A stretch of DNA of 64,000 nucleotides from Heloderma charlesbogerti (lineage: Eukaryota > Chordata > Lepidosauria > Squamata > Helodermatidae), in assembly GCA_026122225.1 (NCBI GenBank), contig JANEZZ010002243.1, forward strand, positions 804,001 through 868,000, given 5' to 3'. The translations under genes and the position numbers were made by a program. Of this stretch, positions 32,536 to 44,456 are shown in pieces (within the stretch, counting starts at the first letter, position 1; each line of letters opens with the position of its first letter). Below the pieces are notes generated by a model, which saw only the letters and a list, made by a program, of their open reading frames with translations, ran no database searches and was not told where the DNA came from.

Positions 32536-33359
32536 CCCAGACCAGAACAAAGTTAGTTAAAATATTAAACATATATGTATTTAAGGGACATATAAACATC
32601 CAGAACAACTCGTCATTTGATAAATACTAATAAAATATGGTTCTAATAACCTAACCTAACACCCCTAATCTTACAAACATCCTCCTCTATCTTTTAACCA
32701 ACTAACCCTGTCAGTTCCCACTTCTATTTCTCTGACATCTGTCAGATGCCACTTCCGACCTTCTCAACTAATTCCACGTATCATTCAATCTGCCCCCTCT
32801 GTCCATCTCTCCACTCATCTCTCCACGCATTCTTCTGTTACAGTGTTATTACCATTTTTTACTTCCTTCACAGGACCAGACTGGAAAGCTCACAATATGT
32901 TGGGTTTAGATAGGCAGCAGTGCCCAATAATTGATGAGCAAGATGTTCAGAATATTTACTGGCTGGCCTAAATTTTGGTGAGTTATGAGCTGGCAACTCC
33001 TTCACAAGTCATTACAAATATTTTCTCCTATGGTAAAAGTCAACATCAGCCAAAAATAGACTATTTCATCACCTCTCATGAAGACTCATCTTGGCTGCAT
33101 TCAGTCTGACTGTTAACTGTCCTTTACTCTGCCAAGATTTACCTAATTTATGAGTGACCCTGGCCTATAGCCAAACCTCTCAGGGGAACATATATAATAA
33201 AAAACAAATGCAACAAGACCAATGGTAAAATGTATCAGAGTAAAACACATCAAAAGGATTCAAAGCAACAGCAATAATCTAAAATAATTTTAAAAGAAGA
33301 GACAAATATTTCAGCAGCTAAAACATGGGAAAAGATGGTTTTAAACTGCAGCATTAAAC

Positions 33360-35009
33360 TAGGGATGGGAAAAAGAGTGATGGCCAAGATTGCTTGGATT
33401 CTCCAAATATCGTCTCACCACTTGTCTTGTGCCAATTCCCATTTGTGTTTGCGATGGCTGTTCACTCCGTGTGAATGGGAAAATCGTGCAAATGAAGCAA
33501 CGATGGAACAGATTTTTGCAACTTTCTTCCATAGACTAAAGTGGAGTGGAGTCAGCCTACAGGGAAATTTGCTCAAATTGGGACATTTGCACAAAATTGA
33601 ACTGGGAAATGTTACGAAGTAGCTCTCTTTTGAGTGAACAGTACTGGCTCCATTTTGAGATGCAGCCACAAAGCCAGGCATCTTCATCCCCAGCCTCAGC
33701 AGAGGTGGGAGAAAGGCACAGGAATGGGGTTGAGAGCAACATGCAAGACCAGATCAGGCAATTCATTTTGTAATGGACTGCTTAAAATGCATTCCCCAAA
33801 GGCAAAGGTGGGGGTGAAAATTCAGCAAACATGAATGTGCTGAACAGCAAGAGTGACATCTGATAAGTTACCTAGACAACCACCTGCAATTTGCTCCTAC
33901 TGTTGAACTCCAACCTGTCTTTAAGACAGTCATTAAGATGCAAGGTCATCTTTTGTTAAGTGAATAAGAGATAGTAAGTAGGACTTTTGTTCTTGGCAAT
34001 TACACCCATCGTCCCCATGCACCTGCTTTTGTTATACAAGATGGGAGGCCAACTCAGTCTTTCTCTCATAGCAAGCAGCACCATTACCCGTGCCTATGAG
34101 CAGTGTCTGGCTCATCAAAGTTATGATGTCACTGCCTTTCTCTGAACTGTATAAGAAAGTTGGGGCAGTCCCCAGTCCCCCTCTTCCCAGAGGTGGGGGG
34201 CCATGCTGCTAAAATCACTAGGTGCCTCACCCCTGCAAGAGTATGGTTCCACACTGCTGCTGAAATCACTCAAGAGTCTCTCCTCCCAGAGGAAAGGCTC
34301 CATGCTGAAATCACTGAAATCACTAAGCTCCTTGCTTGCTGGAGCAAGGTGCCAACAGTGGGTGCTTTGCCTCCCCGGTCAAGGCTCTCGGCTTTCCTTC
34401 ATATTCACCCGAGACCAAGAATTGCAATGTGTACTAGTTCCTGTCTGCAGGAAAGGGCTTCAGCCCAAGGAAAGATATATTGCTTGTAGAGGTTCTCTGT
34501 AGAAATTGTAGCTCCCCCCCAGTGTGTGTGTGTGTGTGTAGGCTTCAGGAAGACTCCTTCCTAACTTGGTGAAGGCTGGAGCATCCCCAATTGGTCTTAC
34601 GTGTTAAATCCATTTGCTCAGCTAATTCTCCAAACTAGCTTGTGCATTTGAATCTTTGTAAACCCCATTAAATGTGCCATTGTGGCATTATCCTCTCCAA
34701 CAGTGTCTTTAGTGTGAATCTTTTGGGGAGGGAATCGCCTTCTTTGCCATAGATGCTCTATTGCCAATGTCTAAAGATTCGGTATAAGTGGGTGTGTAGT
34801 TCTCATTAGAATGTGTGCAAGGCTGTACCCAGATCTAACTAGAGCACATTACGTAACAGAACTTTGCACAGTTCAAATATGAACACATGTCCAGCAATTT
34901 GTGGACATTTTCACTAGACACGTGCTCACGATTGCGATCACATTTGGGGATTCAAACAGGGCATGCTCCTATGTTTTGTAAGCAAAAACAAAATTCTCAT
35001 ACATCCCTA
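33360..35009 (+). mobile_element. Family D TAGGGATG-ended hAT-like element holding a solo LTR
   Basis: Starts TAGGGATGGGAAAAAGAGTG and ends AAAATTCTCATACATCCCTA. Perfect 8-bp duplication CATTAAAC (33352-33359 and 35010-35017). Without the LTR (33610-34858) it is about 400 bp and aligns with the copy at 40417-40824 (GTGCAAAT, ACTAAAGTGG and TGTGCTCAC segments). No palindrome chain. Confidence 0.85.
33610..34858 (+). mobile_element. Solo LTR of an endogenous retrovirus-like element
   Basis: 1249 bp bounded by TGTTACG and CGTAACA, the short inverted ends typical of LTRs. A TATA-like GTATAAGAAAG lies near 34149 and an ATTAAA polyadenylation signal at 34667-34672 with GT-rich sequence after it, which would make roughly 34175-34690 the R region. 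No coding sequence is attached, so this is a recombined single LTR. Possible short target duplication GAAA/GAAC is imperfect. (GT)n at 34521-34540. Confidence 0.7.
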
Positions 35010-35017
35010 CATTAAAC

Positions 35018-36652
35018 ATGTCAATAAAAATAAACAAGCTGCATTTCTAAATTATTTTAAAAGGCCTGGGAAAATAAGAAAAGTCTTTGCCTGGTACCGA
35101 AAAGTCAACAAAGTAGGCACCAGGTGGACCTCTCTAGGGCCAGCATTATACAATTTGAGAGGGCCACCACAGAAAAGGTGAAGTCAGGGACACAAGACAG
35201 ATAGACATTGAGGCTGTCTGTATTATCATGAGGTGATACAATTCAGCAAGAGAAAAGAGGAGGAGAGTCTTACATTTATCAGTAAACACAGGATTGGCTT
35301 TTGCATAAAGATAGCTCTGTATTAAATGAATTAATCCAATAGAACATATAAACGTAGCAAATCTGGTATCCTGTTCATTTTGAATTGCTACTTCATTGGT
35401 TTTGCTTTTGGCCCAAGATTGCAGTCTACATTTTTTTAGATAAGCTATGCAAGAAGTTGGTTATGAGAATTTAAACATAACACTGGCACAGGCAGGCTTT
35501 GGTGTGCCTCCAGTTCTCAGAGGATGCTGAAAGACCAATGGCAAGGGAGGGCCTTTGGGCGAGGCCTCTTCATCAGCTCCCCCCACATTGAGGGTCTCCT
35601 TCTCTCAGTAGGCCCCACCCTCCCCACTACTGCTTTTCTTCTTTGCCATAGCTTCCACCTGCTTTCTTGCCAGACAACTAGCCAGTGAGGAAGCAGATAA
35701 TGGCAGCTGCTGATCCTCCTTCTCACTGCCACCACTTTTCGCTTACTCACCCATTCCCAGAAGGAGGGGGAAGGTGGGCAAACTAACTAAGCTGTGATTG
35801 TAGATGGCTGGTTAGGAGATGCTTTCAAAGACTTTAGAAGAGATGATTCAGAGGGTGCAGCCCCCTCCCCCTTATCTTAATTGGGACCCTAGCATTGTGG
35901 GGGGGAGGCTTTTAAGGTCTGGATCAGGGGACCTATGCCTGCTCTAGAGTAAAAATGAAAGAAAGGACATATGAACTAGGTACAGGTTTAAAATGATGTC
36001 TGTTTTGGCCCTGAATAATGAACTCATGCGACCTTGGAGTTTTTGTCTGGTGATGTTTTGTGTTGTTGTTATTAAAAGTTTGCCTCAATAATGTTTCACT
36101 TCTTCTGAACTATAAACCACACCAGTGCTGTGGATACTCTTTTTAGAAGCATTTATGGGGAAAGGAGAGTAAAATTGATGTTGTGTTCTGTTCTTCCATT
36201 AAGCAAAGAATTGCTTTATAAAACATTAAGCTGAACACTAGTCAATGCAAATGCAGAGTAGAAATAATGAATGCACCAGAAGATCTTTACATTTTAATTG
36301 CAATATCCTTTGATGCATTATGTAGCACGGGCAGAATATATTGTTATGAAAAATCTTGTCAAGAAGAAAATTGGAATATTAAAGGGAAGAATTGGTTCGT
36401 TTCTGGTTGGGAGGTAGCAATCTATGGTGTATTAGAAAGTTAATGTATGAGTTAGCACAATGCAAAGGGGGTTGGTGGGTGGGAATACTTGCCTGGTATG
36501 GGGAGTTTAGTGAAGAAAATTGGTAATACCCACTAGGCGTTGTTTTTTGTAGTGATATGGAAAGATGGTCTTCATTCATTTGGCTGGAGCTCCAGTCTCT
36601 AACTCACATGGGAACATAAGAAATGGAAGGTTAGATCAGACTAAAGATTCAT
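35018..36652. other. Stretch without recognisable features
   Basis: AT-rich, non-palindromic DNA; no repeat family or coding motif recognised. Confidence 0.4.
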
Positions 36653-36655
36653 TAA

Positions 36656-36780
36656 GGGTGCAATCCTATGCGTGTTTAGAGAGAGAGAAAGTCCTACAAC
36701 TCCCAGCATGCCCCAGCCAGCTGGGGCATGCTGTGAATTGTAGGACTTTTCTCTTTCTAAACATGCATAGGATTGCACCC
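36656..36780. mobile_element. Short Harbinger-like MITE hairpin
   Basis: 125-bp near-perfect foldback: GGGTGCAATCCTATGC to GCATAGGATTGCACCC, with arms that also pair AGTCCTACAACTCCCAGCA. Flanked by TAA and TGA. A compact relative of the MITE at 17985-18449. Confidence 0.75.
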
Positions 36781-37451
36781 TGAATCTAGGTCTCTGTTTC
36801 CAAAACAGAGGCCAACCAAACGCATCTAGGAAGCAAAGAAAACAAAACTAGCAAACAGAAACAGGGAAAATTGGGGATTGCCATTATTAGTTTGTCTGTA
36901 ACATCTGACAGTCAAATACATCAAATGAGTTGGCTTTCAGTTGGCCATTCCACACATGTTCATAGAAGGACCCAGCAGAGACTCCTTACTGGTGGAAGTG
37001 GATTTGGAGGTGATATTTGCCAATTCCCCGCCTGCAGCCCCTTGCATTGCCTCTCATGTTGTTCGAGTGTCCTCTTGCCCCCCTGAGCATGTTTTCAGGA
37101 GGCACGGGGGGGCTGCCAAGGGGAGGAAGAATTATGAAGATCTCCTCCCCACCCCCTCCTCTAATGTAAGCAGAACTCTGGTATGCGCTACTGTGAAGCC
37201 AACAGATCATACTTCCTATGTACTGATAGTGAACTATTCTCCAAGTGGGGATCTTTATATAGCCCAAAGAGCACTATTCACACAGAAGAGAGAGGTATCA
37301 GAAGTCTCAGAGAAATCCTAAAATTTTCAGAAGTATGAAAACACTTTCAAAAAATTTAAGAGGGGGGACCTGTCCAAACAGCCCACTGAGGACTGAGCAT
37401 ATTCTGTGTCCATGAATGTTTGCTGACAGTTGGAATGGGGGAGTAGGAATC

Positions 37452-37925
37452 CATAAGAACATAAGAAGAGCCATGCGGGATCAGACCAAGGGTCCATCTA
37501 GTCCAGCATTCTGTTCACACAGTAGCCAACCAGCTGTCAAACAAGAACCCACAAGCAGGACATCAATTCAGGAGCATTCTCCTGCCTATGTTCCCCCACC
37601 AAGTGGTGTACATAGGCATACTGCCTCTGATACCAGAGGTAGCACATAGCCATCAGGACTAGTAGCTATTGATAGCCTTCTCCTCCAGGTATTTATCTAA
37701 CTCCCTTTTAAAGCCATCCAAATTGGTGGCCATCACTACATCCTGTGGTAGTGAATTCCATAGGTTAACTATGTACTGTGTGAAGTACTTTCTTTTATCT
37801 CTCCTGAATCTCCCACCAATCAGCTTCGTGGGATGACCCCAGGTTCTAGTATCTTGAGAGAGGGAGAAAAATGTCCCCCAATCCACATTCTCCACACCAT
37901 GCATTATTTTGTACACCTCTCTCCC
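37452..37925 (-). mobile_element. CR1/L3-type LINE 3' end, minus strand
   Basis: The minus strand gives the ORF2 C-terminus (37916-37659): MYKIMHGVENVDW, RRDKRKYFTQYIVNLWNSLPQDVV and FKRELDKYLEEK, followed by a 3' UTR ending near 37452 in TTATGTTCTTATG. Same family as 16744-17690. Confidence 0.88.
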
Positions 37926-39247
37926 CTTACCCTCCTTTTTTTTTTACAAGCTAAACCATGGAGATGAGGGGAGGAATGGAGAATCTTGGAACAGGGTATG
38001 GCCAGCTGGCTGAAACCCTGAAGCACTCCACTCTACATCATTTTGCAGCAGGCAACCCTCATACTGACATTGAACAGGAAGCTTCCATTTCTCACTATCA
38101 TTGATAATTGACATATTTTTCAAGGCAGTGAAGCTTGCCACCATCTTTGTGCTCAAATTAGCCTCCTTGTCTTCTCATTGTGATTGGATGGACCATACAG
38201 TTATATACCACAATGGTGACCCACCCTATAATAGCTCAAGCATGAAGTAGCCATACAATCCACTCTAACCACATCAGTGGAAGATGTAGCAATTATCTGG
38301 AGCAGGGTGAAATCAACCAAGGAGGTGGCAACAACCATGATTCCTCCACATGACATAACATGTAAACAAGGCCCCAGATGATGAAATACTATAGTGTGCA
38401 TGTCACTACTTAGTAAGCTGGTTGTATTGTCCTGCCAAGTCATGATATGAATTTATTTGACTAATGCCCTGCCTCTCCAGATTTCTGATTAAGTGAGAAA
38501 GCAAAAGGAGACTCTGAGACTCTTCTCACCACCTGCCAAGGTATCAATGACCAGCTTGTCAAGTGGTTAAATGAACTGCAGGGTAAATAGTTTCTTAGTA
38601 AATGCTTGTCAGTATGCATTCAAAGATTCAAAGATAATTTATTTACGTATTTTAGGCATTTTTATACTGCTGTTATAGAGGAGTTTAGACATGCTGGGAC
38701 TCTGTAGACGTGTAGCTGTTTTTGTATTTTCATTGACATTACCCTGACACCTTAGCTCAAGAATCCATTTTGTTCTGGAAGCAGAGGCACAGGCATGGAA
38801 GGCTGCCAAGAACAAGTGTAATACCCTGGATGGCTGCAAAAGGACAAGACTAATTGTATACATGCTTCCTCCCTTTCCTAGATTAAAGGGAGTTTCTCCC
38901 ATGAACTACAGAAACATGCCAATGCCTAAGTGATTGCCAAGTCACCGCCCAGTCAGCTAACCCACAAGGGTACCTTTAAATGGATCAGTCCAGAGCCTTA
39001 GCAGGAAGTATAACACTGTTGTGCCTCCATTTGGGATGGAGGAGTGTTTGGTGGGGGGCCTAGCACATGGGCAGGCAGAAGACATCTGTAGCTTGACCCA
39101 GCGGGCCTCACTTATCAATCAGCCTCTGCATAAAACACAAGCCTCAAACCCAGTTTAGGCGCTGGAAGCAATTGTTGATATCACCCCTAGCAGAAAATGT
39201 TCCTGACAGCTCCTGGACCCAGCACTGATTATTCTTGAACTCAGAAC
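37926..39247. other. Stretch without recognisable features
   Basis: No repeat or gene that I can name. Confidence 0.4.
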
Positions 39248-40058
39248 TAGGGATGTCAGAGAATTTCTCCACAAATCTCGGGGAGGCCGAACGCCAGCGC
39301 ATTCAGCCCCCCGAAATTGGTGGAGAAACGGTCTGCCCCCCCGGGACGGGACTTACCTTGCTCGAATGTCCCTGGCGGCAGCGGCTCTGGCGGCGGTTCG
39401 GTGGCGGTGGCAGCTAGTCTTCTGACCGGCTGCCACCGCCGCCATTTCCAAGTAAAAAAACAAACAAACGTGATAGGCTACATAAAGATTTACGTAGCCT
39501 ATCATGGCTAGATTTTAAAAAAAACACCATGATAGGCTACGTAAACCTTTACGTAGCCTATCACGGGTGACTTTGAAAAAAAAAAAAAAGCGAGTACGCA
39601 AATGGCGGCGCCCATGGGCACCGCCATTTGCGTTCCTTATTTTGGCACGTGTAGTCTACGTAAACATTTACGTAGACTACGGTGAAAATAAGGGGAACAC
39701 AAATAGCCGCCATTAATAAAATAATGGGGAAAGCCGCCATTTGCGTACGCGCTTTTTTGTTTTTTGTTTTAAGTCAGCCATGATAGGCTATGTAAACATT
39801 TACGTAGCCTATCACGGCTGACTGCAGGGACGCAAACGGCGGTGGCTACGGCTGCCGCCATTTGCATCCCGGTAGGAGACAAGGTTTCGCGGCCGGAGGG
39901 ATGGGGCGCCTCCCCCCTGGCCAGAATTTCAGCAGGGAGGGATGGGCCGCCTCCTCCCCGGCCAGAATTTCTGCGGGGAGGGACGGGGCGCCTCCCCCCG
40001 GGCCAGAATTTTGGGGGGAGGGACGGAGCGCCTCCCCCCCACTGCGAAGTAAGCTTCG
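39248..40058 (+). mobile_element. NP-18: nested-palindrome element lacking its right terminus
   Basis: Starts TAGGGATGTCAGAGAATTTC with the end hairpin, ACTTACC and hairpins at 39471-39505, 39529-39568, 39600-39628 and 39652-39682. The right arm has four GC-rich modules with AGGGATGGGGCGCC-like units. The expected GGTAAGT and CATCCCTA are missing after CGAAGTAAGCTTCG (about 40045-40058). Confidence 0.82.
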
Positions 40059-40154
40059 GGATAAACTCAACTAATTTATGACAAATGCAATGCTGAAGTA
40101 ATTCCACCCACCAGGCAGGTTGAGATACCACCTGGGCAGCTCTCATGATATCTT

Positions 40155-40390
40155 TCATTTTGTATACAGCAAAGGTGTTTCTATTCAGACAGACCTTTGA
40201 CATATTATCTGGTCTGTTGTTGATTGGGGTTAATGGATTGGTGCAGTTTATTTCCTTTACTGTTGTGCTTTTAATCCCTTTTTTAAAGGTTATGTTTTAA
40301 TTAAGACTTTGTTTTTAATCTAAAATTTATTGTTAGCCACCTTGAGCAACATTGTTTGGTGGAAAGGCAGGATATACAACAAATAATTAC
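40155..40390 (+). mobile_element. L2-like LINE 3' tail
   Basis: 3' end motif GCCACCTTGAGCAAC, then GGAAAGGCAGGATATACAAC and an AAT-rich tail. A decayed ORF end precedes it. 3' end only. Confidence 0.55.
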
Positions 40391-40416
40391 ACCAACAGCT
40401 ATTCATCTTTCACTAT

Positions 40417-40824
40417 TAGTGATGGGCGAATGACCAATGATTGAGATGGCTAGGATTCTCTGTCTTGCCACTCATCTCATGCCCAATTCCTGTTTACCTT
40501 TGCAATCACTGCCTGCTTTTCATGAAAGGAAAAATTGTGCAAATCAAGAGTGATCCAATGGAAAATTTGCACAACTTTCCCCTAATTTGCACAACTTTCC
40601 TCCCTAGACTAAAGTGGGCCTTTCAGTCTGTATGGGAAACTTGTGCAAATTAGGAAGTTTGCACAGAACCTAACTGGGGAAAGCTGGTCAAATTGAACAT
40701 GAGCAAGTGTCCGGCACTTTGCGAACATTTTTGCAGACATGTGCTCACACTCGCGTTTGGGGCTTTGGACATGGCATGGTCTCATATTTTGGAAGCAAAA
40801 GAAAAAAATTCTCCTGCATCCCTA
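40417..40824 (+). mobile_element. Family D TAGGGATG-ended hAT-like element
   Basis: 408 bp, TAGTGATGGGCGAATGACC to AATTCTCCTGCATCCCTA. Flanks TTCACTAT and TCCACCAT match at 6 of 8, both differences being C/T. Homologous to 33360-35009. Confidence 0.75.
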
Positions 40825-41044
40825 TCCACCATACTGCTCTCATGGTGGAGAGCCAAGTAGCCTTAATAGGAAAGCAAGGAAGCTCCCTGAACTTTCTTTT
40901 TATTCCCCAAAGTATCATCAACTTATTGTTCCAAACTATTGTCCCCATCCTCAGTCTAGCCTGAGAACCATTGAGTCTTGTGTGCTCTTTATTTTGAAGC
41001 CTGTAACTTCCCTTGTGGGCACCAGTTCTCCTTTCTATTTTTGC

Positions 41045-41668
41045 TAGGGATGGCGGAGAATTTCTCCCCGAATCTTCGGGAGGCCGAGCGCCGACGCATT
41101 CGGCCCCCCGAAGTTGGTTGGGAAATTCTCCGCCGGCACCCCCCCCCCCGGGACGGGACTTACCTCCTGCAAATGTCCCTCTTGGCGGCGGGTCCTGTCG
41201 GTGGTTCGGCGGTGGTTCGTTGCGGGTGGGGGCGCTATTTGCGTTGCCCTTATTTTCGCCGTAGTCTACGTAAATCTTTACGTAGACTACAGCAACCAAA
41301 TAAGGAACGCGAATGGCGGCTCCCTATGGGGGCCGCCATTAGCGTACGCGCTTTTTTTAAAAAAAAAGTCACCCGTGATAGGCTACGTGACGATTTACGT
41401 AGCCTATCATGGCTGACTTTGCAGATCTAGCCATGATAGGCTATGTTAATCGTGACGTAGCCTATCACGGGGGAGTTTTTTTTTTTTTTAAACTTTCGAG
41501 TTCGCGGCCGGGCGAGGCGGGAAGCCTCCTCCCCAGCCTGAATTTCGGCCGGGCGAGGCGGGAAGCCTCCCCCCCCGGCCTGAACTTCACGGGGGGAGCA
41601 GCGAAGTGCCTCCCCCCCCCACCGCGAACAAGCTTCGACGACAGGTAAGTCACTTTCGTCCACCCCTA
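41045..41668 (+). mobile_element. NP-19: element with the left arm deleted to the palindrome centre
   Basis: TAGGGATGGCGGAGAATTTC to GTCACTTTCGTCCACCCCTA. After ACTTACC and a short GC-rich part it jumps at about 41233 directly to GCTATTTGCGTTGCCC, the palindrome centre, then continues with a complete right arm. No 8-bp duplication (ATTTTTGC and GGAAATAA). Confidence 0.88.
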
Positions 41669-42136
41669 GGAAATAATCAGCATCTTTTATGATGGATTTT
41701 GAATATACAATAACTCCCATCAGTCAGTGAAGCTCACATATTGCATGTGTGTCTACTATAAAGCACAAATAAAGTTATGGTCAACATTTAAAGACATTCA
41801 TGAACCTTACCCCCCGCTCCTCCACCAGTGCAAACATCTACCTTGAACTTGGTCATGTGCAGACTGCAGAGACAAACTCTAAGTTTGGACAACCTGGAAC
41901 ATTTCCTTGTTAATTTGTAAAAGAAAAAGAGTGCTGGGGTTCACACACAGTCACACAGTCACACAGTTCACACATTTCTCAGACCTCATAACTCATCCTC
42001 CTAACTTTCAATATAGGGCTACTGTTGGTGAAGACTCCATTATAAGAAAAAGCAACTTTAAACACACAGTCTTCTTGGGATTTCACACCTTGCTATTTTT
42101 AATAAAGTTTTGCTAAAATTCTATTAAGATTTCAGA

Positions 42137-42138
<2 letters not shown>
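41669..42138. other. Stretch without recognisable features
   Basis: Unassigned DNA before an AT microsatellite. Confidence 0.4.
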
Positions 42139-42175
<37 letters not shown>

Positions 42176-42211
42176 TATATGTGTGTGTGTGTGTATGTGT
42201 GCGTGTATGTG

Positions 42212-42280
<69 letters not shown>
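42139..42280. repeat. Compound (AT)n(GT)n(AT)n(AC)n(AT)n microsatellite
   Basis: AT runs at 42139-42172, about 42212-42229 and 42247-42280, separated by a GT-rich run (42180-42212) and an AC run (42230-42246). The GT and AC runs are mutually complementary, so the block can fold on itself. Confidence 0.93.
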
Positions 42281-42283
<3 letters not shown>

Positions 42284-42435
42284 GAATCCTTAAGCCAATT
42301 TCCTAAAATGCTGCTGTATCTGTTGAAAGTGTTTGATAATATTTTTCTCTTCTTCCTTCTATATCCCCCATAAAAGTAGCAATTGCCAGGGGTGTGTTTC
42401 CACCCTATTGACTTCACTTTGTTTGCAACTTTGTT

Positions 42436-43182
42436 TATGGACGTACGAAATTGGCCTTACCTGGCTCTGCCGGTTTCCGCTGGGGGGGGAGGTGCTCCAT
42501 CCCTCCCCCCAGAATCCTTGCCGCGGAGCCACCGCCAGCCCCCGGACATCCACCGCCGCCGTTTGCATCCCTGTAGTCAGCCGTGATAGGCTACGTAAAT
42601 CTGACTTTTAAAAAAACCCCCAAAAAACGCACATACGCAAATGGCAGCGGCTATGGCCACCACCATTTGCGTTCCTTATTTTGGCCCATCTTAGTCTACG
42701 TAAATATTTACGTAGACTAAGACGGTGAAAATAAGGGGAACGCAAATAGCGTAGCGGACGCTATTTGCATTCCCCCTTATTTTCACCGTCTTAGTCTACG
42801 TAAATGTTAATGTAGACTAGGACGGGCCAAAATAAGGAATGCAAATGGTGGCGGCCGTAGCTGCCGCCATTTGCGTACACGCATTTTTTTTTTTAAGTCA
42901 GACGTGATAGGCTACGTAAAGATTTACGTAGCCTATCAAGTCGTTTTTTGTTTTGTTTTTTTTAAAACTGGGAATGGCGGCAGCTGCAGCCGGTCGGAAG
43001 ACCAGCCGCCGCCGCCGCTGCCGGAGCTGCCGCCGCCCGGAAGATCCACCCCAGGTAAGTCTCATCCTGGGGGGATCTGCGGGGGGGCGGGGGGCAGGCC
43101 GTTCCTCCACGGAGTTCGGGGGGCCGAATGCACTGGCATTTGGCCTCACCAAGATCCGTGGCGGAATTCTCTGCCATCCTTA
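42436..43182 (-). mobile_element. NP-20: complete nested-palindrome element (divergent)
   Basis: 747 bp, TATGGACGTACGAAATTGGC to AATTCTCTGCCATCCTTA, perfect 8-bp duplication ACTTTGTT (42428-42435 and 43183-43190). Subfamily with AGTCTACGTAAAT hairpins flanked by AAGAC/GTCTT (42690-42722 and 42787-42822) and one GATAGGCTACGTAAAG hairpin (42905-42939). Confidence 0.92.
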
Positions 43183-43712
43183 ACTTTGTTGTGATGTTTC
43201 CCCAATTGCATCTTCTCCTTCTCCAGTTTCCACAGTGCTTGAAGTCCAGGGTTATCATTGCTGTAGCATGGGGCGCTGTGCTGTTTCCACTGAGCTCTAA
43301 TCAAATTATTTTCTTGATGGCTGCGTGGAATCTGAGTGGAGTTTGGGTTGGGTCTGATTACCTCATCAGTGTTCCCGCCTCCTCGGCCATGTTTCCAGGA
43401 CAATGGAAGGAGAAGCTAATGGAGGAGTATGGGATTTTTAAAAAGGAATCAGCTCTGCTGTGAAAAGAGGCTTTCCCCCTCTCACCCCTTTCTTCTTTCC
43501 CCTGAAAGTCCAGATGCACAAGTATTTCAGGACCAAGCCTTATTGAACACAATGGGAGTTAATTCTGAGTAGACACACATATGCTTCTGCTGGGAAAGGA
43601 GGGGAGAACACAAAGAGGGAAACTAACCCCTATTTTAACCCAGAGGACCTCATTGATCACAATGACTAGACAGTACTTCTGACTAGACAGTAATGGGTTT
43701 GTTGTGGGAAAG

Positions 43713-44416
43713 TAGAGATGTACAAAAGTCACTTACATTTCAATGGGGTCATTCACGGTGGGTGGGAGGGGCTCCGAACCTCCCCCCGAAATCCTAACCC
43801 AGCTGGCTCCACTCCGCGGCAACTCCGTGGAGCTGCCGGCCGGGTGCATTCGTGGGCTCTGTGTGGAGCCAGCGGACGCAAATGGTGGCTACGGCAGCTG
43901 CCATTTGCGTTCCTGGTTTTTTGCCATGATAGGCTATGTAAATATTTACATAGCCTATCACAGCAAAAAAAAACCCAGGGGCGCAAATGACGTAGCGGCC
44001 ACCATTTGCGCCCCTGTCTTTCACCATGATAGGCTACGTAAATATTTATGTAGCCTATCACTGCCTCCGCAGGGACGCAAATGGCATCCCTGCATTAGCT
44101 GTGATAGGCTACGTAAATATTTATGTAGCCTATCACTGCCTCCACAGGGACGCAAATGGCATCCCTGCATTAGCCGTGATAGGCTATGTAAGTATTTACG
44201 TAGCCTATCATGGCAAAAATAGGGAAGCAAATGGCGGCCACAGATGCGGCCACCATTTACAAAGCAGTGCGGATGGCACCAGGTAAGTGTCCCATTTCAT
44301 GCGCCTTTTGCGGGGTGGTGGAGCGGGGGGCTTTGTTCTGCCACAGATTTTGGGGGGCTAAATGCACTGGCATTTGGCCTCACCGAGATCCATGGCGGAA
44401 TTCTCTGACATCCCTA
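43713..44416 (-). mobile_element. NP-21: nested-palindrome element with tandem hairpin cassettes
   Basis: 704 bp, TAGAGATGTACAAAAGTCAC to AATTCTCTGACATCCCTA, perfect 8-bp duplication TGGGAAAG (43705-43712 and 44417-44424). GATAGGCTACGTAAATATTT hairpins repeat in tandem: 43926-43961, 44026-44060, 44100-44135 and 44175-44211. The middle two form a 75-bp direct repeat that includes ACGCAAATGGCATCCCTGC. Confidence 0.93.
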
Positions 44417-44456
44417 TGGGAAAGAGAGTGAAACCAGCCCCCATTTTAATTCACTG

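Noticed and set aside
44026..44211. CRISPR-like array of regularly spaced palindromic repeats
   Set aside because: The repeats are hairpin cassettes of a eukaryotic transposon, few and unequal, with the intervals also repeated rather than unique; the window is vertebrate DNA.
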